In this document: in pieces, positions 17,682 through 27,814 of the stretch
How positions within the stretch are numbered: position 1 is the first letter of the stretch
Layout: every line of letters starts with the position of its first letter
Source: JBGVMW01 sp045125095
GTDB taxonomy: Bacteria; Bacillota; Clostridia; Lachnospirales; Lachnospiraceae
Length of the DNA: 64,000 bases
NCBI GenBank assembly: GCA_045125095.1
Contig: JBGVMW010000116.1
Location: forward strand, 1-64,000
Direction of reading: 5' to 3'
Translations under genes and position numbers: made by a program
Notes under the pieces: generated by a model
What the model was told of the DNA's origin: nothing
What the model saw: the letters and a program-made list of their open reading frames with translations, nothing else
Databases searched by the model: none

Positions 17682-20036
17682 TTACGTTACCCTCCCTGTA
17701 TATGTCTTATTGCACCATCTTTTTTTCACCAGTCCATAACAAATGATGCCAATTACCAATTCTATGAGTATCATAATCACGCTGTAGACAAATCCATGTT
17801 CCTGCAAAGCTTCCACATAGATAACGGGTTGCGTGGCAGAAAAATAACCGCACCACTTGATACCTAACAGATACATGACAGATGGTACAACCAGTACAAG
17901 AATACTTGCAAGCAATCCTTTGAAATCCTGCAAATATGTGGATAAACAATAAATTATCATACAAATCGCAAATAATGTAACAAAATGCATTACCTCAAGC
18001 AATACCAAAAATACACCAATGCTGATATGTAACGGAAACTTTTCCATGAATGTTAAACTCTGCACAGGCGCACCAAAACAGTCAAGAGGATAGGTATGCT
18101 GTATTTCATATAACTCTAATCCATAAGTGACAATACATATAAGCAGACACAGGAAAGCCGCTACTCTTATTTTAGTATGAAACAGCTTATGTCGTCCATC
18201 TGGTGTAGCATATAATAGCTTCTCCATACCACAGGAACGGTCATAGGAAAATACCATACTCAATAACAGCACAAGAAGCACAATGGCATATAGAGCATAG
18301 GTTTCCTGATTACCATAGCCTTCCCCTGCATATAGTCCATCTCCTGTCAACATAATCTTATAACCCTTTTGATACATAAACCACACTGAAATACCGGTTT
18401 CTGCTTTTACCCGTTCCATATAGGCAAGCTGACTGCTAACGGAATTTACAGTATTTCTGAGCAACATACTTCCGCTATATTTACTTTCCATTGCATCCAT
18501 TTGATCAATATTGATGTCACCGTTTTCATAGGCAATGCAGGCAGCTTCATATTCTGCATCTAATTCTGCTAATATCTTTTCCTGCTCTGCCAGATATTCA
18601 TTTCGTAATCGTCCATCATCCGGACCGCTATACTTGTCATACACTTCATGCATGGCAGCACTGCCTCCGGAGCTCATAATCTCTGTAGTATCTACAGCTG
18701 AAAATAACAGAAATGCCCAGATAGCAATATAGAGAATGCCTTTCTGCATAACAAGAATCTTATAGAGTTCCAACCCAAATACAGAAAGACTTGCAAGTAT
18801 CCTGTGATACCAATGACTTATCTTCTTTGTAAAGTGTTTCAGAGCGATTTCCAAAGTACTTGCACTTGCTATAGTCTTTCTCTTAACACTTATCCAGATA
18901 CATACACCGGAACATACTACGAATAGCAATGCCACTAAAAGTATGAATACCGTAAAGCTATTTACAATCTCGCCAAACAAGCTGTAATTGCGATAGGTAC
19001 TGAGCATCTCCACTGGATTAATCATATGATAAAGATTTCCGTATTTTAATATTGGAATGGCGCATTGCTCCTTCAGTGACAGACTTAGAATCGTTTCTCC
19101 TGCCAGCACAACAATTAAAATTGCTGTAGAAAACAGGCGGTTCCGACATAAAAGTAATACCATCCAGATAAAAAGTGACATAACAAAGGTAAGCACGCTA
19201 TGTAACACCACATAATACACCATATACTCCAAGACAGTCATTGGAAATACAAATGTCTGAAACATTTCTATCGACTGCACACGGTTCCCTAAATCGCCTG
19301 CACCACCATATAGTGCAAAACTGCACAAAAACAGTCCTGCATACAACAGTATAGTAAACACCACCGTTCCTCCAGCCAATATAGCGATTCTGCGAAGTGC
19401 AAGTTTTCCGCGCCCGTCTGAAGAAGCATAAGCAATGCACTTAAGTCCCTTTTTCTCGTCTTCAAAAAATGCCCATACCAAAATAAATGCATATATAAGC
19501 AGACTGTAATGAACCACATCATAATCCAAAACAGTAGTCAATCCTGCATATTGTCCATAGGAAACAGTGGTTCCTTCAAGCTTCTTATAATCTTCTCTCG
19601 TTTTATCCAGATTTTCAGAAGCAAAGGAATCACTTTTCTTGAAAATGCTTATACTGCTGATTGCACTTTTGTCTTCCAGAATATTAGCTAAATAGCCGGG
19701 ATACGCTTGCAGATAGGTTACCAGTTCTAGTTCTTCTGTCATCACCACACTCTGGCAATCTGACTTCCAATCATATATCCCTGCATCAGCATCTTCCTGT
19801 TGTTTTTCAACAACAGCTTCTTGTTCCTCTTCAAGTAGCTGTTCTGCAGCTTCTAAAGACATACCTTCCAGTTTCTGCTTCCACTCTCGCTGATAAGCCA
19901 GCTTGTCCTGAAAGCAATAGCCGGTATTGGCAGTGCTTTGAAACTGAAAATACATATAAAGAAATATTGTTGCAAAAAACAGGAGCAGGAACAGCAGCAT
20001 TGTTTTTTTGTTACTGAAAATTCTTTTCGCTTCCAT
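17682..20036 (-). CDS. large ABC-2 type permease
   Basis: 784 residues with two similar halves. Each half starts with a membrane segment (about 13-30 and 430-448) followed by an extracytoplasmic loop of 100-150 residues, then a cluster of five or six membrane segments. The loops are charged and helix-rich (EQLLEEEQEAVVEKQQ near residue 65). A protein of this size is probably a complete permease fused from two half units. The repeated phrases YASSDGRGK and YATPDGRHK before the second membrane segment of each half support the duplication. The substrate is unknown. Confidence 0.78.
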   Translation of the reverse strand: MEAKRIFSNKKTMLLFLLLFFATIFLYMYFQFQSTANTGYCFQDKLAYQREWKQKLEGMSLEAAEQLLEEEQEAVVEKQQEDADAGIYDWKSDCQSVVMTEELELVTYLQAYPGYLANILEDKSAISSISIFKKSDSFASENLDKTREDYKKLEGTTVSYGQYAGLTTVLDYDVVHYSLLIYAFILVWAFFEDEKKGLKCIAYASSDGRGKLALRRIAILAGGTVVFTILLYAGLFLCSFALYGGAGDLGNRVQSIEMFQTFVFPMTVLEYMVYYVVLHSVLTFVMSLFIWMVLLLCRNRLFSTAILIVVLAGETILSLSLKEQCAIPILKYGNLYHMINPVEMLSTYRNYSLFGEIVNSFTVFILLVALLFVVCSGVCIWISVKRKTIASASTLEIALKHFTKKISHWYHRILASLSVFGLELYKILVMQKGILYIAIWAFLLFSAVDTTEIMSSGGSAAMHEVYDKYSGPDDGRLRNEYLAEQEKILAELDAEYEAACIAYENGDINIDQMDAMESKYSGSMLLRNTVNSVSSQLAYMERVKAETGISVWFMYQKGYKIMLTGDGLYAGEGYGNQETYALYAIVLLVLLLSMVFSYDRSCGMEKLLYATPDGRHKLFHTKIRVAAFLCLLICIVTYGLELYEIQHTYPLDCFGAPVQSLTFMEKFPLHISIGVFLVLLEVMHFVTLFAICMIIYCLSTYLQDFKGLLASILVLVVPSVMYLLGIKWCGYFSATQPVIYVEALQEHGFVYSVIMILIELVIGIICYGLVKKRWCNKTYTGRVT

Positions 20037-20044
20037 AAGTTACA

Positions 20045-21253
20045 TTATTCCTTTGCTACGAATGAATATGGTTCAAAAGCTTCGACTTCTCCTTCCCCAA
20101 CTTCAAGGTCTAAGCGTTCTTGCTCCTTGCCCTCAAGGTCGAAGACAATCTGTTCTGATATTTCTCCCAGATTATTATCTATCTGGTATACAAATCCACC
20201 ATCTTTCGCAAATAAAGTTGTAGCATAACCTTTTTCTAACTCCAGTCCATCAAAAAGCATACTTACTTCGCCAGACTTTAGGTCTTTGCAATAGATACAA
20301 TTTTTCTGATCATTATAATACATGCGATTCTCAATAATAATATAATTACCCATCATATCTTCCGCTATTAACGAAATGGAACCGTTCTCTGTGTCGTAGG
20401 CATATGTTCCACCCTTGTAATCTAAGTAATCATCACTGAAATTACACATCTGAAATAGTACATAACGACCATATGGTTTGATATTGAACATTCCCGGGTT
20501 ATTTCCTTCAAGAGAAAAAATTACCTCTGCATTATCACTACTTCCCAATTCTGAACGATATAATTTTACATTTTTATCACCCAGACTATAATTCGTAAAG
20601 TACATATACCCCCGATGAAGCTGTCCAACTGGAAATGTCATATCAACTGATTCTGTACCATCTAAATTGACTGTAACCTTGTCTTCCCATCTTAATATAA
20701 CTCCTGCTTTTTCTCTGGTAGAGCCATCCGGACTAATTTTTTCAAAATACAAATAATCATCTTCCTTCATTGGAATGTATAAAGAATCTTCATAATACCA
20801 GAATGAAGGAACATTAAAATATTGCTCACCTGAAAAAAAAGCGTCACACTTTTCTTCATTATGCTCACAATTGCTCTTACTGCAGACGGGAACTGTCTGG
20901 TCAGTAGCATAATCATAATAGTATAATATATTATTATCATTATATTCATTTGTTGGTTTCATATAATATTTTCCATCTGCCGTATATGCACATGTAACAT
21001 AGTCACCTATCTCTGACTGTGCATCTGTCCCATATACATAGTCAAAATCCAGTTCGCCTGAGAATGTAGGAATATTCTCAAGTTCAGAAGATATTGATAT
21101 TGCAGTATCTGATGTACTGGTTGCCGGCTCATTCGTACTGTGTTCACTTACGGTTTCCTTACCCTGTTCTGATGATACATCCTTTGACGCACATCCTGCT
21201 ACTAAAATACTCATTCCTGCTACGACACAGGCAGCTTGCAATTTTTTTCTCAT
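20045..21253 (-). CDS. lipoprotein, probable beta-propeller (paralog 1)
   Basis: Exported lipoprotein of about 402 residues. The start MRKKLQAA has GGAGAGAGG upstream. The lipobox is LVAGC near residue 22, followed by a Ser/Thr/Glu-rich linker. The body has repeated short beta motifs of the kind YYYD, LYRSELG, AYDTENGS and IYCKDLKSG, suggesting a propeller, and a Cys pair (CSKSNCEH). It closely resembles the next gene upstream over its whole length, indicating tandem duplication. It probably forms the surface partner of the ABC exporter encoded downstream. Function unknown. Confidence 0.7.
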   Translation of the reverse strand: MRKKLQAACVVAGMSILVAGCASKDVSSEQGKETVSEHSTNEPATSTSDTAISISSELENIPTFSGELDFDYVYGTDAQSEIGDYVTCAYTADGKYYMKPTNEYNDNNILYYYDYATDQTVPVCSKSNCEHNEEKCDAFFSGEQYFNVPSFWYYEDSLYIPMKEDDYLYFEKISPDGSTREKAGVILRWEDKVTVNLDGTESVDMTFPVGQLHRGYMYFTNYSLGDKNVKLYRSELGSSDNAEVIFSLEGNNPGMFNIKPYGRYVLFQMCNFSDDYLDYKGGTYAYDTENGSISLIAEDMMGNYIIIENRMYYNDQKNCIYCKDLKSGEVSMLFDGLELEKGYATTLFAKDGGFVYQIDNNLGEISEQIVFDLEGKEQERLDLEVGEGEVEAFEPYSFVAKE

Positions 21254-21301
21254 ATAACCTCTCTCCACGTTACTATATTTTATCTAATAAACCAAATTCA
21301 G

Positions 21302-22531
21302 CTATTTCGTTCCTACGAATGAATATGGTCGAACAAGTTCTTTCTTTTGTTCTTCTACATCTTCTGTATCAATGTCTACTACAATCTGTTTCTTAACAGT
21401 TCCATCAAGAGATAGTACATACTGCTTCTCGACAGCCCCAAACGCAACATTTGTCAATTGATACACCAGCCCATCTTCTGTTGAAAACATTTCTACAGAA
21501 TATAAATCCATATCTTCATTTGTTTCATAGAACAAACTTGTGTTTTTCGTGTCTAAATCTTTACAATACACGTTATCCTTTGTGTCACAATAGTATAAAC
21601 AATTCTGCATTACAATGAACTCACGAATGACATTGTCGCATAGTCTTGAAATGCTACCTGTGTCTGTATCATAAGCACATATAGTACCATCATATGTTTG
21701 AGTTTCATTGTTTAAAGTTGTTATTTGAAATAATACATAACGACCATATGGCTTAATACGCAACAACCAAGGCTCATTTCCATTCAAAGTATACAATACT
21801 TCTGGTTCCTCATTACTTCCTAATTTTACTCGATACAGGTTTATACTTTCATCTCCTGGAATAAATGTAGTAAAATAGAAATAACCTCGATGAAGTTGTC
21901 CCCCTGGCCAACGTCTTCTGCTGTATTGTGAACCATCTTCATTAATTGTGATTTCTGTTTCCATTCTGCATATAGTACCAGCTTTTTCCCTAGTAGAACC
22001 GTCTGGACTAATCTTTTCCAAATATATGTAATCTCCATCTAACATTGGCATATATAAATTATCCTCATAATACCACATTGTAATCGGAGAAAAATATATT
22101 TCTTCTGCAAAGAAAGCATCACACCCCTCAGCATTATGTGCACAATTACTTTTACTACACACTGGAACAGTCTGCCCAGAAGCATTATCATAAAAAAGCA
22201 ATCGACTACCACTATAATCGTCTAACATTTCTGCAAAATACTTACCATCTTCTGTATATACACAAGCAGCATAAGAACCTATCTCTGTTTGTGCATCTGT
22301 TCCATATACATACTCAAAATCCAGTTCGCCTGAAAATTCCGGAATATTCGGAAATGCAGAAGATGATGCTATTTTATTCTCTGTGTCACCTTCCGTTGTG
22401 CTGTTTATATCCACTACATTAGTTTCTTTACCATTTGTTTCCTGCTCTGACGACGTCTCCTGAGACGCGCATCCAGTAAGTAATATGCTCATTCCTACTA
22501 CTATACAAGCAGCTTGTAATTTTTTTCTCAT
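21302..22531 (-). CDS. lipoprotein, probable beta-propeller (paralog 2)
   Basis: About 409 residues. The start MRKKLQAAC has GGAGGG upstream. The lipobox is LLTGC, followed by a Glu/Thr/Asn-rich linker of about 45 residues. Blocks shared with the downstream paralog include DFEYVYGTDAQ, PVCSKSNCAH, EKISPDGSTREKAG and IKPYGRYVLFQ. The pair are separated by 48 bp and probably co-transcribed with the permease and ATPase. No enzymatic motif is visible. Confidence 0.7.
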   Translation of the reverse strand: MRKKLQAACIVVGMSILLTGCASQETSSEQETNGKETNVVDINSTTEGDTENKIASSSAFPNIPEFSGELDFEYVYGTDAQTEIGSYAACVYTEDGKYFAEMLDDYSGSRLLFYDNASGQTVPVCSKSNCAHNAEGCDAFFAEEIYFSPITMWYYEDNLYMPMLDGDYIYLEKISPDGSTREKAGTICRMETEITINEDGSQYSRRRWPGGQLHRGYFYFTTFIPGDESINLYRVKLGSNEEPEVLYTLNGNEPWLLRIKPYGRYVLFQITTLNNETQTYDGTICAYDTDTGSISRLCDNVIREFIVMQNCLYYCDTKDNVYCKDLDTKNTSLFYETNEDMDLYSVEMFSTEDGLVYQLTNVAFGAVEKQYVLSLDGTVKKQIVVDIDTEDVEEQKKELVRPYSFVGTK

Positions 22532-22546
22532 ATAAATGCCCTCCAC

Positions 22547-22683
22547 ATTAATTTATAACTATATGCTATTAATCGCATTTTATACTATACCACATTATGC
22601 TTTTTCAAAACAACCTAAAACCACTATATCACAAAACATATTATTTAAAATATTTTTTTACACCAATCGGCGGTTTTCGGCAA
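22547..22683. promoter_or_regulatory. upstream region of the lipoprotein-ABC unit
   Basis: A/T-rich space between the first lipoprotein and the kinase terminator. It should hold the promoter for the lipoprotein/exporter genes, because a terminator precedes it, but I cannot single out one hexamer pair. Confidence 0.35.
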
Positions 22684-22685
22684 AA

Positions 22686-22709
22686 AAAGGCGGTTTTTAG
22701 ACCGCCTTT
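22686..22709 (-). terminator. intrinsic terminator of the kinase/regulator operon
   Basis: On the minus strand AAAGGCGGT, loop CTAAAA, ACCGCC then seven T, six bases after the kinase stop codon. Confidence 0.88.
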
Positions 22710-22714
22710 CATAC

Positions 22715-24022
22715 TTAATACACACTATGCATTTGTTCTTTGTCAAAAATAATGGTATAGGAGAATTCATCCTGTGTACTACTACACGTTCCATCTCCAT
22801 GATATTTATCAATCACCTCTTCAATATTATAAAATCCAATTCCATGTTCTTTTTTGTTCGTTTTTGTCGTATTCACCCTGTTATCAATGATCGTAATTGG
22901 TTCATTTATCGGATTTCTAACTGATATAATGATTTGTTCCCTATCCTGTTTAAATTTGAATTTTATCATTCGTTTTTCTATTTCTAAATTCTGGCATGCT
23001 TCAATTGCATTATTTAACAAATTAGATAATAGTACCACTAAGTCCTTATCCTTCATAGGAATTTCATTCAATTCATCTAACACAGTTACCATAGTAATAC
23101 CATTCGCTTGTGCCTGCTGATATTTTTGATTAATTACTACATCCGCAACTGGATTTAATGTATTAAAATAATTCATATGCTGTTCAGTCAAATTATTTAT
23201 CTTACTGATATATGCAAGTGCTTCTCGTTCTTTATTTTCCTGCAATAAACCCTGAATACAATCTAAGTGATTTTTAAATTCATGTACTTTCCTTTTTTGT
23301 AGATTATATGATAATTCCATACTTTCATAGGTTTCAATTTGATTCTGACGCTGTTCAAGAATCAAACTTGTTTTTCTATTTTTCTCTGACTTACTAGCAG
23401 AATCCCTTATCAAATAAAACAAAAAAATATTTGTCAAAAGCAAACCAAAGGAAAGAAACATTGCTGTTTGGGATGCAATTGCTTTATCCAATAATATAAA
23501 AACAACAGCCATCACTGTAAAAATTGGAAAAAAGAAAAAACGCCCCCACTGCGTATTCTTTAATTTTAATGCATTGTCCTGTGAAAATATTATATAAATT
23601 GCAATAACACATAGAAATAATATTAACTTGAACAAAACCCATAAAGGTGTAATTTTCCCATCTATATCCAAAATTTCCTTTAATGTTCCTCCCATAAAAT
23701 GCTGAAAAATAGCAAGCAATCCCATATCCATCGAAAGTACAATTGCTTCATAACAGACAGCACAAAAAAATATTTTACCAATTTTTTCCCGATAAAAAAC
23801 AAGCATGTTCATTGCCATTATAACTGTTCCACATACAGAACGTATTACTGTATCATCTATGTATATTGCAAATATCATCCATACAGCCACAAGCAATAGA
23901 ATTATTAAAATATGCAACCATCGTTTTTTATCATAACGCTCCTTAAAAAAAGTCTGAAAAAACAAATCGCAACCCAAGGCTTCTATTCCTATCAATATTA
24001 GGCTTTCAAGCATTTCTACCAT
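22715..24022 (-). CDS. GHKL sensor histidine kinase (AgrC-like)
   Basis: 435 residues. Six hydrophobic segments occupy about residues 5-205, followed by a linker helix with a histidine in KVHEFKNHLDCI (phospho-acceptor candidate) and a GHKL ATPase domain with LSNLLNNAIEAC (N box) and EHGIGFYNIEEV (G box). This is the plan of peptide-sensing kinases such as AgrC. It follows the LytTR regulator gene by 1 bp and ends at a strong terminator. No agrB- or agrD-like gene is seen nearby, so its signal is unknown. Confidence 0.85.
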   Translation of the reverse strand: MVEMLESLILIGIEALGCDLFFQTFFKERYDKKRWLHILIILLLVAVWMIFAIYIDDTVIRSVCGTVIMAMNMLVFYREKIGKIFFCAVCYEAIVLSMDMGLLAIFQHFMGGTLKEILDIDGKITPLWVLFKLILFLCVIAIYIIFSQDNALKLKNTQWGRFFFFPIFTVMAVVFILLDKAIASQTAMFLSFGLLLTNIFLFYLIRDSASKSEKNRKTSLILEQRQNQIETYESMELSYNLQKRKVHEFKNHLDCIQGLLQENKEREALAYISKINNLTEQHMNYFNTLNPVADVVINQKYQQAQANGITMVTVLDELNEIPMKDKDLVVLLSNLLNNAIEACQNLEIEKRMIKFKFKQDREQIIISVRNPINEPITIIDNRVNTTKTNKKEHGIGFYNIEEVIDKYHGDGTCSSTQDEFSYTIIFDKEQMHSVY

Positions 24023-24023
24023 A

Positions 24024-24746
24024 TCACACCTCCCCCAACATATGAAAATACGCCTCTTTCACCTGTCGATATTTATCTCTTGGGATCGGCAAACTTTCTC
24101 CCATCTTCAGCTCCGCTTTATAGTTTACCATTTTATTAATTTCCTTTATATTCACCAGATAGCTTTTATGGATTCGCATAAATCCATGAGGCAATAGTAT
24201 ATCTTCTATATCGCTCATTTTTCCGTACATAATTCGTGTTTCCATTTCCTGGTTTTTGATATGGAAGATAAGATTATGTTTCTTACTCTCCACAAAACAT
24301 ATCCTACGGACAGGAATTTCCCTTGTTCCATCTATAAATTGGAACACTTCTTTCTTCTGCTTGTATGCCATCTTATCTAATATGGTATCCATACATTCAG
24401 GAAGTGTTTTTGACAAGGAATCCTTGATTAAATATCGAATAGCATCTACCTTATAACCTTCCACTGCATAATCTACATACGCCGTAATAAATGCCAGATA
24501 TACTTCTTTATTTACCTCTCGAATTTTCTGTGCGGCATCCAGACCGGACATTTGCTCCATATTTACATCCAAGAAAGCAATCTGGTATTCCTTTAGTTGT
24601 TCCAAATTACTACACAATGCTTCTCCCGAATCAAAAACATCTATTCGGTAATCCCGAATGTATCTTTGATGCAAACAATCCTCTACCCCCTTTTTTATTT
24701 GTTCAATATAAAATTCTTCATCATCACAAATTACTATACTCAACAT
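24024..24746 (-). CDS. LytTR-family response regulator
   Basis: 240 residues. The receiver domain has the acidic pair in VICDDEE and the phospho-acceptor Asp in IAFLDVNM. It is followed by a LytTR DNA-binding domain (about 135-240) with the typical GFMRIHKSYLVN segment. These regulators bind direct repeats as dimers. AGGAAGG lies about 10 nt upstream of the ATG. It is the partner of the downstream GHKL kinase; the neighbouring exporter/lipoprotein genes are plausible targets, though not shown. Confidence 0.88.
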   Translation of the reverse strand: MLSIVICDDEEFYIEQIKKGVEDCLHQRYIRDYRIDVFDSGEALCSNLEQLKEYQIAFLDVNMEQMSGLDAAQKIREVNKEVYLAFITAYVDYAVEGYKVDAIRYLIKDSLSKTLPECMDTILDKMAYKQKKEVFQFIDGTREIPVRRICFVESKKHNLIFHIKNQEMETRIMYGKMSDIEDILLPHGFMRIHKSYLVNIKEINKMVNYKAELKMGESLPIPRDKYRQVKEAYFHMLGEV

Positions 24747-24864
24747 ATCTTTTTATCCTTCCTACATCAATCATGTTACACACTTATCTTTGCATTAAAA
24801 ATCTAGTATCTCTTTCCAGCCAGTTCTTATTTTGCATTTTTAGATTATTTTTTCGTTCCCTCAA

Positions 24865-25344
24865 TTATTTATGATATGGTTCCCCATTCATAATCCGATA
24901 CCCTCTGTATACCTGCTCCAACAGAATCACACGCATAAGCTGGTGTGGAAATGTCATTTTACTGAAGCTTAATTTATAATCGGCTCTGTCCAAAATTCGC
25001 TTGTGCAGTCCTAAAGAACCACCAATCACAAATTGAATATGGCTTACGCCCTGTATACCTGCTTTTTCTATCTTTTCAGACAACGCTACCGAATCTAACA
25101 TCTTTCCATCAATAGCAAGAGCAATCACATAGGCATCATCGGAAAGGTATTTTTCCATGCGGCAGGCTTCCTTTTCTTTGATCTGTTCTTCTAATGCTTC
25201 ACTTGCCTTATCCGGTGTCTTTTCATCTGCCACTTCGCATATCTCCAGTTTACAATATCTGCTGAGACGCTTTTCATATTCACGAATGGCATCTACAAAA
25301 AATTTCTCTTTTATTTTACCAACACATACAATACTTATTTTCAT
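24865..25344 (-). CDS. rlmH: 23S rRNA pseudouridine1915 N3-methyltransferase
   Basis: SPOUT-class methyltransferase RlmH, which methylates pseudouridine 1915 of 23S rRNA using SAM. The 159-residue length and the conserved knot segments FVIGGSLGLH and KMTFPHQLMRVILLEQVYRG identify the family, ending YHK as usual. The start is the ATG of MKISIVCVG, where GGAG lies 6 nt upstream. It is transcribed after the his/ung genes across a 110-bp gap that contains a palindromic repeat. Confidence 0.93.
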   Translation of the reverse strand: MKISIVCVGKIKEKFFVDAIREYEKRLSRYCKLEICEVADEKTPDKASEALEEQIKEKEACRMEKYLSDDAYVIALAIDGKMLDSVALSEKIEKAGIQGVSHIQFVIGGSLGLHKRILDRADYKLSFSKMTFPHQLMRVILLEQVYRGYRIMNGEPYHK

Positions 25345-25361
25345 AATTAACTCCAAATAGT

Positions 25362-25449
25362 AATTCAGCAACTGGTCTCTGACAAGAACTGCACGTATCG
25401 ATTACACATCGAACGGTCTTTACCAGAAATCGGCTGCTGAACGGTTACC
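25362..25449. repeat. palindromic repeat between ung and rlmH
   Basis: Outer arms GTAATTCAGCA and TGCTGAACGGTTAC, with an inner ACTGGT/ACCAG pair. The ends resemble those of the element at 27579-27675 (CGTAAC.ATTCAG), suggesting one family of small inverted repeats. Confidence 0.5.
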
Positions 25450-25455
25450 TTTTCC

Positions 25456-26130
25456 TTATCTATTTTCAATCTGCCAATCAATTGGCTCTATTCCATTTGC
25501 CGTTAAAAACTCGTTCGTCTGGCTAAAATGTTTGCATCCAAAGAAGCCACGATATGCTGACAGCGGGCTAGGATGTGGTGCTTTCAATAGTAAATGTTTC
25601 GGATTGTTTAACAGCGATTGCTTCTGCTGCGCCGGACGTCCCCATAGTAAAAATACTACTGGTCTGTCCACTTCATTTACTGCACGGATCGCAGCATCTG
25701 TAAATTGCTCCCAACCCATGTTTTGATGGGAAGCCGCCTGATGAGCGCGAACGGTAAGTACCGTATTCAACATGAGTACACCCTGCTCTGCCCACTTGGT
25801 CAGATATCCATTGTTTGGCACATAGCACCCCAAATCCTCTTCCAGTTCCTTATAAATATTAACAAGGGACGGAGGTATATCAACATCCGGTTTCACAGAA
25901 AAACACAAGCCATGAGCCTGTCCATCATTATGATAGGGATCCTGTCCAATAATAACTACTTTCACTTTCGACAATGGCGTTAAATGAAATGCATTGAAAA
26001 TGTCATCTGCCGGAGGAAATATTTTTCTTGTCTGGTATTCCTCTGTCACCTTCTGAAATAATTCCTTATAATATGGTTTCTGAAATTCCGGCTTTAACGG
26101 TTCTAACCAGTCATTTGAAATTGGTGGCAT
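25456..26130 (-). CDS. ung: uracil-DNA glycosylase
   Basis: Family 1 UDG removing uracil from DNA. Visible are the water-activating motif [17 protein letters not shown], the uracil-recognition Asn region LLNTVLTV, and the DNA-intercalation loop [14 protein letters not shown]. The length, 224 residues, is typical. AGGAGG lies 6 nt before the ATG and the gene begins 10 bp after hisF, an operon joining of unrelated functions. Confidence 0.95.
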   Translation of the reverse strand: MPPISNDWLEPLKPEFQKPYYKELFQKVTEEYQTRKIFPPADDIFNAFHLTPLSKVKVVIIGQDPYHNDGQAHGLCFSVKPDVDIPPSLVNIYKELEEDLGCYVPNNGYLTKWAEQGVLMLNTVLTVRAHQAASHQNMGWEQFTDAAIRAVNEVDRPVVFLLWGRPAQQKQSLLNNPKHLLLKAPHPSPLSAYRGFFGCKHFSQTNEFLTANGIEPIDWQIENR

Positions 26131-26140
26131 CTGTTTCCTC

Positions 26141-26902
26141 CTATAATCTTACAGGAACATTTTTTTCCTGTAAATACTGCTTCACTTCTTTGATTTCTAA
26201 TTCTTTAAAATGGAATAAGGAAGCTGCCAATGCCGCATCTGCCTTACCATCTGTCAAAGCTTCATAAAAATGTTCCTTTGTACCAGCGCCACCTGATGCG
26301 ATAACCGGAATGGATACATTTTCAGAAATAGCTCGTGTCAATTCAATATCATAGCCTGCTTTCGTTCCATCTCCGTCCATACTTGTGAGAAGAATTTCAC
26401 CAGCACCTAGTTTTTCTGCCTGAATAGCCCATTCAACAGCATCAATGCCCATATCTACGCGTCCACCATTCTTGTAGATATTCCAACCAGAACCATCTGC
26501 GCGACGTTTCGCATCAATGGCAAGCACAACACACTGACTGCCGAATTTTTCTGCTGCATCATTGATTAACTGTGGATTTAAAATCGCTGCAGTATTGACA
26601 GATATCTTATCGGCGCCCTCTCTAAGCAGCTCTTTAAAATCCTCTACGGTACGAATTCCACCACCTACCGTAAAAGGAATAAATACCTTGTCTGCAACAT
26701 GTCGTACCATATCAACCACTGTACGACGATTATCAGAGGAAGCTGTAATATCCAAAAATACCAGTTCATCTGCCCCCGCTTTATCATAAGCTGCTGCAAT
26801 CTCTACCGGATCACCAGCATCAATCAAATTTACAAAATTTACACCTTTAACAACCCTGCCACCATTTACATCAAGACATGGAATGATTCGTTTTGTAAGC
26901 AT
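26141..26902 (-). CDS. hisF: imidazole glycerol phosphate synthase, cyclase subunit
   Basis: HisF barrel that condenses PRFAR with ammonia from HisH to give imidazole glycerol phosphate and AICAR. Conserved segments are [14 protein letters not shown] (N-terminal catalytic Asp), FTVGGGIR, and [13 protein letters not shown] (second catalytic Asp). The length, 253 residues, is normal. It follows hisH by 37 bp. The rest of the his pathway is not in this window. Confidence 0.96.
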   Translation of the reverse strand: MLTKRIIPCLDVNGGRVVKGVNFVNLIDAGDPVEIAAAYDKAGADELVFLDITASSDNRRTVVDMVRHVADKVFIPFTVGGGIRTVEDFKELLREGADKISVNTAAILNPQLINDAAEKFGSQCVVLAIDAKRRADGSGWNIYKNGGRVDMGIDAVEWAIQAEKLGAGEILLTSMDGDGTKAGYDIELTRAISENVSIPVIASGGAGTKEHFYEALTDGKADAALAASLFHFKELEIKEVKQYLQEKNVPVRL

Positions 26903-26939
26903 ATCATTAACCTCTTTTCCTTAACATAGTTTTCACTTA

Positions 26940-27548
26940 TTATAATGTCGCAAAATTTTTCAAAATACGCAATCCCACATCACTGCTCTTTTCCGGATGA
27001 AACTGACATGCATACACATTATCCTTCTGCACAGCTGCATGAATCAGTGTACCATATTCTGTAGTTGCGGTTACTATGGATTCGTCTGTTGCCTTCAAGT
27101 AATAGGAATGTACAAAATACACATAAGAATTATCTTCCATTCCCTCGAATAATTTACAATTTCTCTGTAATTGAATCGTATTCCATCCAATCTGTGGTAT
27201 TTTCAACTCACCATTGTTATCTGGAATTCTTATAATTTCGCCCTTTAGAATGCCAAGTCCCGATACACCATCTGATTCATCACTACGTTCAAATAATAAC
27301 TGTAACCCTACGCAAATACCGAGAAATGGTGTTCCTTTGTCAACAACTTCATGTATCACATCAATCAGTTCATATTTTTTTAAATTTTCCATGGCATCAC
27401 CAAAATTACCAACACCAGGAAGAATTACCTTGTCTGCATTTCTTATCTTATCTTTGTCTCTTGTTATTTCTACTTCTTCTCCTAAAAAATGTAACGCTTT
27501 TTCCACACTTTTAATATTGCCTGCATCATAATCAATAATCGCAATCAT
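26940..27548 (-). CDS. hisH: imidazole glycerol phosphate synthase, glutaminase subunit
   Basis: Class I glutamine amidotransferase partner of HisF. The nucleophile Cys is in FLGICVGLQLLF, the oxyanion region in ILPGVGNFGDAM, and the catalytic His/Glu in CQFHPEKSS. The start is the ATG of MIAIIDYDAG, with AGGAGA 7 nt upstream; the longer frame has no ribosome-binding site. About 202 residues. Confidence 0.95.
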   Translation of the reverse strand: MIAIIDYDAGNIKSVEKALHFLGEEVEITRDKDKIRNADKVILPGVGNFGDAMENLKKYELIDVIHEVVDKGTPFLGICVGLQLLFERSDESDGVSGLGILKGEIIRIPDNNGELKIPQIGWNTIQLQRNCKLFEGMEDNSYVYFVHSYYLKATDESIVTATTEYGTLIHAAVQKDNVYACQFHPEKSSDVGLRILKNFATL

Positions 27549-27578
27549 TTTTTCATCTCCTCGCAATTGTATTTCACT

Positions 27579-27675
27579 CGTAACGATTCAGTACTCTCAT
27601 AAGTTACCATTGTTAATATGAATGGCCTTCATACAAACTGCACAGTCCAGTGCAGCCCTATTCTGAATAGTTACG
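27579..27675. repeat. 97-bp inverted-repeat element
   Basis: 13-bp ends CGTAACGATTCAG and CTGAATAGTTACG match as inverted repeats with one mismatch. Single-ended relatives occur at about 4439-4451, 32640-32665 and 37550-37580 (TAACTATTCAG, then CTCATAG or CTTATAG). It has no coding capacity, and it lies near the start of hisH. Confidence 0.65.
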
Positions 27676-27762
27676 TTCACTCTATATAATCAATACCACA
27701 AAAAGCAACAAGATACAAGTCTTTTGCCCTTATTTTGGTATTTTCTTATGAAAAAGAAAGAG

Positions 27763-27804
27763 AGTTGTTATACAGATGATTCCTATATCATCTGCACACA
27801 ACTC
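27763..27804 (-). terminator. terminator after the FliM-like repeat protein gene
   Basis: Stem GAGTTGT + CAGATGAT with ATCATCTG + ACAACTC, then TCTTTCTTTTTC on the minus strand, 11 bases after the stop codon. Confidence 0.8.
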
Positions 27805-27814
27805 CCCTTAAAAA

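Noticed and set aside
22547..24860. AgrB/AgrD autoinducer genes near the AgrC-like kinase
   Set aside because: No small peptide gene with a ribosome site and no AgrB-like membrane protease is visible in either direction.
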